A DNA stretch of 64,000 nt from Rhizophagus irregularis (Eukaryota > Glomeromycota > Glomeromycetes > Glomerales > Glomeraceae). The stretch is from NCBI RefSeq assembly GCF_026210795.1, contig NC_089453.1, positions 2,048,501 to 2,112,500 of the forward strand, read 5' to 3'. This document shows positions 33,711-43,749 of the stretch, in pieces. The notes below the pieces were generated by a model. The model had not been told where the DNA came from. It saw nothing but the letters and a program-made list of their open reading frames with translations, and made no database searches. Position 1 is the first letter of the stretch, and every line of letters begins with the position of its first letter. Position numbers and translations under genes: made by a program.

Positions 33711-34394
33711 CTAAGGTTGGAGTGTGAATCCATATTTGATTTGTCCGATTATTTGTCGTATTTCCGGATTTGTCAATTTTATAATAGTCGTTGCAAATGT
33801 TTCCTTTACTCTATATATCTTATCTTGACCAATTTCAGTAAAAAGTTTATATATTTTTATAGCTCCTTGCATCCTTTTCCTTAATGCTTCCTTTTTCTTT
33901 TGTTTTTCATCAGTACTTTCATCAACTATAAATTCCATCATTTCATCATATAATTCTTCTCTAGCTGTCTGGTCTGGCTTTGTTTGATTTATTCTTGCTT
34001 TAATTTCTCGTTCAAAAATTTGTCCAATATTGTACCATATTAAGATGTTTTTACCATTTGTATTTCCAAGACTGATGTATCTTTCTACTAATTTTTCAAC
34101 ATCATGAATTTCTACATTTTGTATTTCTGGTATCAATAGGTCTTCCACATTTACCGGTGTCAACAATTCATTTATAAATCTTTCCACTTTATTCTCACTT
34201 TTGGTCCTTTTCACATGTTCTCTATTATCACAGGTCAAACATCTCTTTTTTTTTCTCTTGGGTGGTCTAACATCATAGATGGTCTTTAGACTGATGGCCT
34301 TATTATCTTCATTATAAATTTTTAATTTAATTCCTTTTCCTTTACACAAATATTTTTCTGAATCCTCTTTTGTTAAATTGATTTTGTATTCCAT
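33711..34394 (-). CDS. Accessory ORF upstream of Gag (227 aa), unknown
   Basis: First ORF of the retrotransposon, starting about 810 bp inside the 5' LTR and ending 165 bp before Gag. It has a basic patch (RPPKRKKKRCLTCDNREHVK) with a single CxxC pair, helical charged segments (VEKLVERYISLG, KQKKKEALRKRMQGAIKIYK) and no recognisable domain. The frame relation to Gag is 34394-33545 = 849, a multiple of three, so both lie in one frame separated by stops. It could be an old N-terminal Gag extension or a separate protein. Confidence 0.6.
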   Translation of the reverse strand: MEYKINLTKEDSEKYLCKGKGIKLKIYNEDNKAISLKTIYDVRPPKRKKKRCLTCDNREHVKRTKSENKVERFINELLTPVNVEDLLIPEIQNVEIHDVEKLVERYISLGNTNGKNILIWYNIGQIFEREIKARINQTKPDQTAREELYDEMMEFIVDESTDEKQKKKEALRKRMQGAIKIYKLFTEIGQDKIYRVKETFATTIIKLTNPEIRQIIGQIKYGFTLQP

Positions 34395-35184
34395 TTTATG
34401 GGTGAGAGATCGAATTCCTCACCTTTTTATAACTTTCCTTGAATATATTTGTCCAGCAAATATTATTTTTATTTTCGTAATCATGATTTTCTTGGGTACC
34501 CTCACAGAATTATTCTTAGCTAAGTTCACACAGAATTATCTTTAAAGGTCCTTCCCAGACCTATTCCCAATTGATCACACAGAATACCTCAATTGAGTTC
34601 ACACAGAACCACACAGTAAATCACACAGTATTAACCCCGCCATCTTAATTTATAGTGTCGGCTCTGGGTACACTTAGTATGATCAAAGTCCATACAAGAC
34701 TTAATCTTAATCCTTTCATTTAATTATTTACAATATTTTTATTCAAAACCCCTTCTAACTTGATTAGCCTTGCATTTCCCTTGATAATCAATTACTGCCA
34801 TGCATATTTGATTCATATGCATGGAAATTATTGTAATAATAATTTTTCATTGACATATCAGCCGGTGGTCAAGTTAGATCAAAAATTATAATTTTTGAAC
34901 ATTATTTTTACATACATGTTTATATTTATTCAAATTAATACTTTTTACATTGGTAACCTTTATTTTCGCATATCTTAAAATTTTAACATTAATACATTTT
35001 TAAATTCTTTTTCAACCAAGACTTTAAACTTTTTAATTTTATAACTTCTTAATTTTGTCGATCCTTAGGTGAAAGATTTTAATCTTTTACCTGTGATGAT
35101 CATGTGATAAATGATCATTTCTTTTCTCAGAAATCCTCCTATTCATAACCTCTAGTGATCATGTGGGAATGATCACTTTCTTTT
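34395..35184 (-). other. 5' leader of gypsy element
   Basis: Transcribed leader between the primer binding site and the first ORF. It holds repeated CACACAGAAT/ACACAGTA motifs (about 34530-34640) and a duplicated GATCATGTG...ATGATCA pair near 35095-35180. It is a possible packaging region. No ORF. Confidence 0.5.
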
Positions 35185-35200
35185 CTCGGAGCATGCACCA
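35185..35200 (-). other. Primer binding site, tRNA-Gly type
   Basis: Two bases inside the 5' LTR the coding strand reads TGGTGCATGCTCCGAG. Its complement CTCGGAGCATGCACCA is a plausible tRNA 3' end: T-stem, acceptor AGCATGC, discriminator A, CCA. The acceptor matches GCATGCT of the tRNA-Gly-like copy at 25594-25654, which identifies the primer as a tRNA-Gly. Confidence 0.8.
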
Positions 35201-35202
35201 CT

Positions 35203-35926
35203 TGTAACACCTATGCCCGTGATAATCACATTGCCACCATAGGTATTAACAAAATATCTCTTTATTAATAATATAAATAAATACAATAATATGCTTGGTC
35301 TAATACTGTTAAATAATAAATAAATAATTTATATCAAAATTCCAAAATGCGATAATTTTCCCATATTAGTAATCTTTGATTCCATTATTTTACTTAATGT
35401 GGCAATTTTTCATCACCAAAAAAAAAATAAATTCAAGTTATTATTTTTATTAAGATGAATTATAATACTTAACCATTTTTTTATTTCTTAAAGTCTGGGG
35501 TTCTCCTCCTTTTTGAAAACCCAAATATCACGACTATTTAAAGGAATTCAGATTTATAATTTACCTCCTGGATTATGATTCCTAATTTTAATTCCATTAC
35601 CTTAAAAGTATTTCCATTGTGTCAAAATAATTCCATTATTCTGTTTCGGTATCCATCTGATCGTCATTAACTTCTTAATTATGCTTTGTAATATTTTTCT
35701 CTTAATGATCTACTCGGATCATCATTTATCCTTAAATCACCTGTTAGTTTAATGTCATCCCAGACCAATTATCCTTGATTCTCATGATTAATAGTTTAAC
35801 GACTTTTCGGTCCAATTAATAAAAAAAAAAATGAAACTAAAAATAAATTAAATTTTATATACTAAGATTAAATATAATACTGCGCCTCACAATTATCAAA
35901 TTTACTAGGTATGCTACGGCATTACA
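35203..35926 (-). repeat. 5' LTR of gypsy element (724 bp)
   Basis: Complete LTR, TGTAACACC...GGCATTACA. It contains the promoter and start of transcription for the minus-strand genes, but no TATA box can be singled out in the AT-rich sequence. It differs from the 3' LTR at four bases. Three are CG to CA on the plus strand, consistent with loss of methylated CpG. Confidence 0.95.
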
Positions 35927-35930
35927 ACAG

Positions 35931-36165
35931 ACAAAACATCAAGCACGTACAAGCATGAACAGATAAAAATATCAAGCACGTGATAGATAAACATCAAGCA
36001 TGAACAGATAAAAATATCAAACACGTACAGATAAATATCAAGCACGGACAGATGAATATCAAGCATGAACAGGTAAAATGTCAGGCACGGTGTAATATTT
36101 TGTCAATCCATGCTTGATTTTTCACCCGCCCAATGCCTGATAGTTTAGTCCAGCTCGGCTTGCCA
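35931..36165. repeat. Right arm of foldback element, outer end
   Basis: The CATCAAGCACG minisatellite resumes after the retrotransposon and ends at CTCGGCTTGCCA (36154-36165), the inverted partner of 3464-3475. Confidence 0.85.
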
Positions 36166-36899
36166 TATATACCAACCAAATTTTACGCATCTAGATCCAT
36201 CTAAAGAGAAAAGCTACCCATAGCCAAACATGATAATATAACAATATCAGCCACGAATCCTTTGAATGACTTTGATCATTTTTTATTTTGACTCACAATA
36301 TAAAATATGGGCCATTTTCCAATAAAAGATTTATTTTATATTTTTTTTTTTAGTAGTAAAACGTAATACTTTATCAAAAAAATAAAAGTAAAACTGGAGT
36401 TAAAAGAAAACCAAAATTTTCATGTACTATATAATACTTTCTGGTTCCTTTATAAATGGTTCTTCCATTGAAAAAAAAGCTTTTACTAAAATAATAATAT
36501 TTCTATAGAAAGAAAAAATTTTTAGGTTATAGAAAGTTGGAAAAAAAAGTGTGAAAAAAAAGGAAAAAAGTTTATATAAATAAGTATTTTAAGTGGGAAA
36601 AAAAAGTTCAAATTTTCGGTTATACAAACTTATTGTAATAAATTCGCATCATGTGATTTAATATTAGCAATATAACAATATCACTTTTTTTTAAAAAAAA
36701 GTATAACTTTAAAAAAAGTCTAAAGTTAAAGTTTAAAAAAAAGTTAAACTTTTTTCGGCATAAACTTTTTTTTGGTAAACTTACCTCTCTCATTTTCCCC
36801 CTTTCCCTCTCTTTCATAATTCCCTCTTCCCTCTTTTCATTTTTTCCCTATCTCTCTTTCATGTACTTCTCTTTCTCTCACTTTTTTCTTTTTTTTTAG

Positions 36900-38170
36900 A
36901 CGGATGTAAATTTCAGTATTCTTTGAATATTTTTGGACAAGGATTTTGGTAAGAGGAATGTTTCTGGCCTATCTCTTTAATGAAATAATTATTAATGTTC
37001 TGTTTCTTTTCTCTTTTAAGCGACTTTTTAGTTCTTTGGATATGGTTTTTGGTTTTTTTAAAAAAATTTCTCTATTTCGTCTTTTAAAATGCTTTTTTTT
37101 TTAAATGGCTTGGATACTAGGATTTCAGTAAGAAATTGGCCTTGTTTTTTCATATTTTTAGACAAGTTTGGATGCGTAGAATAGGTAAGTTTCAAAAACA
37201 GAAATTTGAAACTTTAGAAAAGTTTTTTTAAAACTTATTTTTGTTTGATTTTTGTAGGAAATTAGCTCTGACTTGAAAGCTGGAATTCTAGATAATGGCG
37301 AGTTGAACTCAAAACTTTTAAAAAAACTTTTTATCATTTTTTTTTTCCTTTTTTTGTAGGGAAATCAGTTCCGACTTGGAAAAACTGAAATCTCAAATAT
37401 TGTAAGTTTCGAAAATAGGAATTCAAAATTTTAAAGAAAAAAAATTTTTTTTACATTTTTTCTTTTTTTGTAGGGAAATCAGCTCTGACGGATGTAGACA
37501 CCAGATTCCCAAGTGAGTATCAAAAAATATTTTTGAAAATTAATTAAAAAAAGTTTTTATTAACCTTTTTTATTTCTTTAGTAGGACTCCTGTCTTTAGA
37601 ACTCTTGTGAAAGATGTTTAATTACAGTAGCGTCTTCTTTTATTTTATGTTTTCCTTTGACTTAATTATCAGAATTCCCGGTATGATAACTGGTCTTTAT
37701 ATTGTTCGGATTGTGTGAAATTTAGTAGATGAAGGTAAACTTTTGGGAAAATGAATTCGAAAATGATAAAAAATTGTGATTACTGTTTTTTTCTTTTTTT
37801 TTTTTTATAGGATGGATTTCCAATTGATCGGATGGTGAGTTCAAAATTTTGAAATTAAATTATTTCAAAATTAAATTTTTTTAAATAATATTTAACTTTT
37901 CCTTTTTTTTATAGGAAATGGATTCTGGTTCTTGAGTGGATTGGATGGTAAGTTTTGATTTTAAAAACTTAATTTATTTAGCTATTTTTTTATTAATGAA
38001 ATAATATTAACATTTTATTTATATTTATTTTATAGAAGGCTAAAGAATCACTACGGTGGTTTCACAATTATAGGAATACATAATACTGAGCATAATGAAG
38101 GAGATCGATGTTATATTTTATTATAATGCGGTATTGGTATGGATAATAATATTATTAAGAATTATATAGT
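36900..38170 (+). ncRNA. Candidate spliced non-coding RNA with duplicated mini-exons
   Basis: A series of strong acceptor and donor signals alternates at short distance: acceptors near 36899, 37160, 37258, 37360, 37473, 37810, 37913 and 38035; donors near 36950, 37130, 37185, 37402, 37513, 37835 and 37949. Three mini-exons start (G)GAAATYAGYTCYGAC after TTTTTTGTAG and look duplicated; two others start after TTTTTTTTATAG. No reading frame stays open through them. A pyrimidine-rich CT stretch (36785-36895) precedes the first acceptor. It could be a decayed gene rather than an RNA gene. Splicing is predicted only from the sequence. Confidence 0.4.
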
Positions 38171-38179
38171 ATTTTAAAT

Positions 38180-38420
38180 TTTTTGATAGATGAGAGAAAT
38201 ATTTGTGCCATATGATATTGTATACATGTAATTAAATTTTTGATTATTTTAATAAATTGATTTATAATATTTCCAACATATTTTTGATATATAATAAAAA
38301 CATTTCTATTACATATTTTCATCATATTTTTGATTGATGTTTAACATATTCTAGACATATTTTTATTTCGTATTTTTGACATATGCTTAACATATTGCTG
38401 TTATCGAGTTACAATGGAAT
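38180..38420. repeat. AACATATTTTTGATATA imperfect repeats
   Basis: Short AT-rich units related to those at 2380-2690. No coding potential. Confidence 0.4.
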
Positions 38421-38474
38421 TAACAGAAATACGTATGCAATATGGTGATCATATTTTAAAAAGAAAAAATGTAT

Positions 38475-38794
38475 TTGTAACAGCCTGTTACATATCTTAT
38501 TTGTAACATCCTTTTTTTATTTTTTTTTAATAATAAATTTAATATAATATGTGTTTCACAAATAAAATTTTTATATGCAAAATTTAATTTGGAAAACTTT
38601 TACTTAATGTATTTAAGACAGTTTCATAGACAAAATTTTAAGTTATAAGCAGTTTCTTGAAATTTTTTAAAAAATTCTTTTGTCTTAGTTACACGACTGA
38701 TCTTTTGGTTTTGTTTACATTACGCCTGATCTTAAATTTTAATTGGATAAAATTGGGGGTTGTTACAAATAAGACGCGTAACAGGCTGTTACAA
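38475..38794. mobile_element. 320-bp MITE
   Basis: Inverted ends TTGTAACAGCCTGTTAC, extending with a few mismatches to about 37 bp (38475-38513 against 38758-38794). The interior is non-coding. No clear target duplication is visible, so the superfamily is not assigned. Confidence 0.75.
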
Positions 38795-38939
38795 TTAGAT
38801 TTATCCTTTTAAAAATGTTTTTACCATATTTTTCAAAATCGATAGGTTTCAGCAAAGTATAGCAAAACTTTGATTAGCTAAAAAATTTGTTCACATTGAT
38901 ACAAAATCTGGATACTTTTGTACTAAAGTTTCAATATGA

Positions 38940-39294
38940 AATTTCCATCATAAATATCTGAATCCCATTCATCATCTGAACTTTCAATACGTTAGATTTT
39001 AGTAGATTTAAAGAAATTGTAAATTGATCTTTGACCTTCCTTAGCTTTACAACCAGAACTCCCAGCATGTCAGTTTAGATAATCTTCTTCCCATTTTTGG
39101 TTCAGCTTAATAACTTTACCACATATGCATACCACCTTTTTTGGATAAATAATGTGGGCACAAAATTCGTGTTTTAAGAGTCTTTCTTTACTGTACTTCC
39201 ACTTTAACATTAAAAACTCTTTATAGAATAGATATTCTATAAAGGACAAAAAAAAAATTTTTTTTTTTATAAATAACAAAGAATTGTGTTTCAA
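38940..39294 (-). pseudogene. Decayed zinc-motif ORF
   Basis: Reads HEFCAHIIYPKKVVCICGKV, then LNQKWEEDYLN, a TGA, HAGSSGCKAKEGQRS, NFFKSTKI, a TAA, and RIESSDDEWDSD. The spacing of Cys and His (CxC...H...C) suggests a small zinc-binding unit of a repeated family. The TGA lies where Arg would fit, consistent with a CGA to TGA change. No intact copy is present in this window. Confidence 0.45.
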
Positions 39295-39299
39295 TAGTC

Positions 39300-41558
39300 A
39301 TATGGTAATTTTGTGGTTATTATATAAAATAAGTAAGTTTTAATCTGCTATTGATCTCTATAAGATATGACAAAATTTCTAATTTATATTAAAAATAAGC
39401 ATCGTCAACTTCTTACTATCTTGAAATTTGGTCAAAATTATGCAAAATAAAAATCAGACCTTTTAAAAAATTTTGACGATTTTACGCAAATAAAAAATCT
39501 TGCATCTGAAAAGGGTATTAAGTTGGTTATGCATCTAATTCCCTGACCTATATACTAATAGCTCGGGGTCCTTCTTAGACATCGTATTTGAGGATGCGGG
39601 CGAACTTTTTTCTTTGATCCATTAAAAATATATTTCTCATTTTTTCCGAATAAATCATGCTGACTTTTCATCTGTAGCAACTCTCCTATTTCTTCTTCCA
39701 TCGATGATTTATAGATAGCATCCATCATCTTATTTATTATAACGAATTTTTGTTATAATTTTAATATATGGAGATATTTTGTGACATGCGTTGTCCATAA
39801 TACAAGTATAATATTACAAAATTTTTCCAAGTTATATCAGATTTTCATATCATGTTAACGAACCACTCACTTCGTTATAAAGTGAGTAGACTGTATATAT
39901 TTTTCAGAATTGATACGCAGGGTTACATTATATTTTACAATTATTATACGATCAAGTATGATAGTAGTATGATATTCGCAAAAACTTGTATAAAGTTATA
40001 CCACTGGGATGTGAATTAAATAACTTAAAAGCCAAAAACTACTATTTGGTGATTTAAATTCTTTTTTTTACAACATAACTATCTACTAAACTTTGGGTAG
40101 AGTTACGCAACAGTTGGATGACATCATTGCTTATGCTAGGGATATGGCAAAAATGCAATTGAATATTTCACTGCAACTACAATACTTTCTTAGGTAATAT
40201 ATTGTATTAAATTTTAACATTTATATTATTTTTAAAAGATATTTTATTTAATATTTAACATTTTACATTGCTCTGATACACTGGGCCTTTATTAAATTTC
40301 AGCACCAAAATCCAATTATTTCCACTTATCAGTATGAAAATTGAAAAGCTCATGGAATTTATGTCTTGGATCAGTTGTATAAAATCTGAAATTACTTAAG
40401 TCAGATTAATCTCCGGCCTTAATGAAATGATTATTGAAAGATATGATTTAATGCAAGTGAAATTATGAAAATTTAAATTTAAATAATTTATTATCATAAT
40501 GGTATGAAATATAATGTATGAGAATTTCTCTATATAAGATACCTGATGCGCGTCACTTATCACATAACATTAAGGTATAAATAACCCTGTAAAAAATCTG
40601 ATCCGTGTTTTATCTTTCCATGCTTTTTCTGGGAATATATCATTTTCATGGAATTAATAACCTCAAATCATGGAAATTTCATCTCGCTAACACGGATATC
40701 CGTGAATGTATCATTTTCACAGAATTTTTACGGAAGACACAGAGAAATAATGTAAATATTCAGATAAAAATTTTTTATAGGGCAAATATTAAATTTTCCA
40801 GGAATTTTACAAAATATAATTTCAATAAATTAAATAAGCATAAAATTTTCATTGTGGATTTATGATATATAAGTTTACTTATAGAATATAAGTAATTTCA
40901 TTGATAAAAAAATGTTTTACTATAGAAGACATTATTGTGCGATACAGGTAACACCTGACGCGTGTCAGTTAGTAAAGACTAAAAATCCACTTACTGTTAT
41001 GAAATATGAAACCTATTAAAGCTAATTTGAAACTAAATCTTTTAATTTCAACTTGATTCTATTTGGATTTACAAAACAAAACAATACGGAATATCTTTCG
41101 TGGCAAGAATTTAAAAGAATTAATATATAAATCTAATTAAACAATTCATAGTTTGAAAGTTAACACAAGAGAAAAAATGTTTTATTGCAAATCTGAGTTA
41201 GGAGTACACTATATTTTGCAATATAAGTAAATTGTTGGATTAACTGCGGAGTAATTTGACTTTACTGTTGTAATAACAGGTTTTTCATCATTTATAAAGT
41301 CTGCAGTGTATTTTTACCATAAAAATATACTAATATGTTTATTACCTTCATTTACATGGTTTTATAAAAAATTAAATAGATTTATCGCAGTAGTTACATG
41401 ATCATCATATAATTGTATAAATTACTTTTTTTATCATTCATAGTAAAAAAATGGTTGCAAGATTTGGGCAGAGTTATCTAACGATATAAAAAACTTCTTA
41501 GAAATAGGGTCTTTCTGTAATCAATGAATTTAACAGTGGGTCATACAGGACTTAAAAT
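39300..41558. other. Intergenic; no supportable gene
   Basis: AT-rich. The GAGCTATTAGTATATAGGTC-like inverted relative of 385-430 lies at about 39542-39590. A loosely repeated GATAC(A)GGTAACACCTGA/GATACCTGATGCG(C)GTCA pair lies near 40539 and 40944. The 86-codon ORF at 40605-40865 has no recognisable features and is not called. Confidence 0.4.
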
Positions 41559-43329
41559 TAGTGCTCTAAAAAAAATCCGATCTGATCTGGATCCGCAGAT
41601 TTGATCCGAGTCAGATCCGGTTCGGTTTTCAAAATTCTGATCCGTAGAGCAGATCAGATTTAAAAAAAATCTGATCCGATTAATTTCGGATCAGATCAGA
41701 TCATAACACAAGAAAATCTGATCCGATCTGAACAGATTCGGATCAGATTTTTTTTTAAATAAAAAAAAAAAATTTTTTTTTTTTTAAAAAACTTTTCCTG
41801 GACGAACGGACAAAGCCGGACGACCAAGATTTAAAAGAACGAACTAGGTAAGTTCATTTCTTTTTTTTTGTTTTTTTTACTTGAGGGAACGTAATTAACG
41901 GTTCCCTTCTTTTTTAGTAGGAAGTCTGGACGAACGAAGCCTAACGACACGACCAGGATTTAAAAAAAATGAACGAACTATGGTAAGTTCGTTCCTTTTT
42001 TTTATTTTTTATTTTTTATTTAAGGGAACGTAATTAACGTTCCCTTTCTTTTTTTTTTAGGAAACCTGGATGTGAGACGAAGGAACGACCAGGATTTAAG
42101 AGAACGAACTATGGTAAGTTTGTTTCTTTTATTTTATTTTATTTTTTTTTTACTTAAGGGAATGTAATTAATGTTCCCTTTCTTTTTTTTTTAGGAAACC
42201 TGGACGTGAGACGAAGAAACGACCAGGATTTAAGAGAACGAACTATGGTAAGTTCGTTTCTTTTATTTTATTTTATTTTTTTTTACTTAAGGGAACGTAA
42301 TTAACGTTCCCTTTCTTTTTTTTTTAGGAAACCTGGACGTGAGACGAAGGAACGACCAGGATTTAAGAGAACGAACTATGGTAAGTTCGTTTTTTTTTAT
42401 TTTATTTTTTATTTTTACTTAAGGGAACGTACTAATTAACGTTCCCTTTCTTTTTTTTAGGAAACCTGGACGTGAGACGAAGCTGAACGACTAGGATTCA
42501 AAAAAGAATGAACTATGGTAAGTTCATTTCTTTTTTTTGTTTTTTTTTATTTTTACTTAAGAGAACGTAATTAACGTTCCCTTTCTTTTTTTTTAGGAAA
42601 CCTGGACGTGAGACGAAGCTGAACGACCAGGATTCAAAAAAAGAACGAACTATGGTAAGTTCGTTTCTTTTTTTTGTTTTTTTTTATTTTTACTTAAGGA
42701 AACGTACTAATTAATGTTCCCTTTCTTTTTTTTTAGGAAACCTGGACGTGAGACGAAGCTGAACGACCAGGATTCAAAAAAAAGAATGAATTATGGTAAG
42801 TTCGTTTCTTTTTTTTGTTTTTTTTTTTGTTTTTACTTAGGGAACGTAATTAACATTCCCTTTCTTTTTTTTTAGAAACCTGGACATGAGACGAAGCTGA
42901 ACGACCAGGATTCAAAAAAAAGAACAAACTATGGTAAGTTCGTTTCTTTTTTTTAGTTTTTTTTTATTTTTACTTAAGGGAACGTAATTAACGTTCCCTT
43001 TCTTTTTTTTAGGAAACCTGGACGTGAGACGAAGCTGAACGACCAGGATTCAAAAAAGAATGAACTATGGTAAGTTCGTTTCTTTTTTTTGTTTTTTTCT
43101 TTTACTTGAGGAACGTAATTAACGTTCCCTTCCTTTTTTTAGGACAAGGACCAGATCCGAACCAGATTTGGATCAGATTCAAATCGGATTCAAATGGATC
43201 CGAACCAGATTCAGATCAAATTGAACCAGATCTGATCGGATTCGGATCAGATCAGATCTATTAAAATAAAAATCAGATCGGATCAGATTTAAGCTGAATC
43301 CGGTCTGAACTGATCTGTTAGGAGCACTA
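41559..43329. mobile_element. hAT-type non-autonomous element
   Basis: Ends TAGTGCTC (41559) and GAGCACTA (43329) are flanked by a perfect 8-bp duplication CTTAAAAT (41551-41558 and 43330-43337), the hAT hallmark; the TAGTG start fits the hAT end consensus. Long GATC-rich inverted zones (CTGATCCGATCTGATC type) lie inside each end (41575-41755 and 43150-43315). Between them sits the tandem exon-intron array. No transposase is encoded. Confidence 0.9.
41800..43142 (+). repeat. Tandem array of ten exon-intron modules
   Basis: Ten donors GTAAGT follow (A)CTATG or similar at 41847, 41983, 42114, 42248, 42381, 42518, 42655, 42796, 42934 and 43070 (spacing 131-141). Each is followed by a T-rich stretch, a hairpin with arms GGGAACGT and ACGTTCCC around AATTA, a pyrimidine tract and an acceptor TTTTTTAG. 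Mini-exons run from GAAACCTGGACGTGAGACG to GAACTATG, 53-58 bases. In the 57-base version all copies would join in one frame as KPGRETKLNDQDSKKNELW repeated, with a Trp codon restored across each junction. Copies with 53 bases break the frame. It is either a minisatellite that evolved from a spliced gene segment or an intron-multiplying element. Confidence 0.85.
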
Positions 43330-43749
43330 CTTAAAATGAGTTGACCATAATTTGTAAAATTTTATTATTATTTGATCTATATAACTAAAGAAATTCATGT
43401 GTAACAGAGAGTTTTAGATTACCCTGTATCTGGTATTTTTTTTTTTTTTTTTTAAATAAAGGAAAAATTTATTATAAAAGAAAAATATACAAAATTGAAC
43501 TAATCTAGTTTAAATATAAGATCGAATAAAAACTAATAAAAAACTTGGTGACTTAAGAATATGTGTTCAAAAGAACTATCTACCATTATGCCTGCCCAAA
43601 TACTTTTACATGCATAAAACATCCTACCGGTATTCGTACATCCTTAGGTGACTAGCTCAAAGATATTTCTCTATAAAAAAAAATAAAACTATAACATAAA
43701 ACAATTCTAAAACCTAAAAAAATCTAGTATATCCTAAATTAATTTACGC

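Larger units (their letters stand above)
7544..35926 (-). mobile_element. Ty3/gypsy LTR retrotransposon with kinase-integrase
   Basis: Two near-identical LTRs begin TGTAACACC and end GGCATTACA (7544-8256 plus 25541-25549; 35203-35926). The insertion is flanked by ACAG (7540-7543 and 35927-35930). Genes run on the minus strand in the order accessory ORF, Gag, second zinc knuckle, protease, RT-RNase H, kinase-integrase and integrase C-terminus, which is the gypsy order (integrase last). Without the 17.3-kb nested transposon it is about 11.1 kb, long for gypsy because of extra coding sequence. LTRs differ by four substitutions and two poly-A length changes over about 722 bp, so the insertion is recent. 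The element is interrupted by UGA codons and by an insertion in its 3' LTR. Confidence 0.95.
3464..36165. mobile_element. Foldback (long-TIR) DNA element, split by a gypsy insertion
   Basis: Both ends carry the inverted repeat TGGCAAGCCGAG(T/C)TGGAC (3464 inward; 36165 inward on the other strand), each bordered by TA (3462-3463 and 36166-36167), as after a Tc1/mariner-type insertion. Without the retrotransposon at 7544-35930 the element is about 4.3 kb: left arm 3464-5070, loop 5071-6157, right arm 6158-7543 plus 35931-36165. The arms are mirror images over about 1.6 kb and share minisatellite and poly-T-rich blocks in the same order. No transposase is visible, so it looks non-autonomous. The TA duplication is only 2 bp and could be chance. 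The mirror symmetry itself is plain. Confidence 0.8.

Noticed and set aside
43067-43264. 65-codon plus-strand ORF ending in the GATC-rich terminal zone
   Set aside because: It spans a donor site and the simple GATC-rich repeat of the hAT element; the residues are repeat translation.
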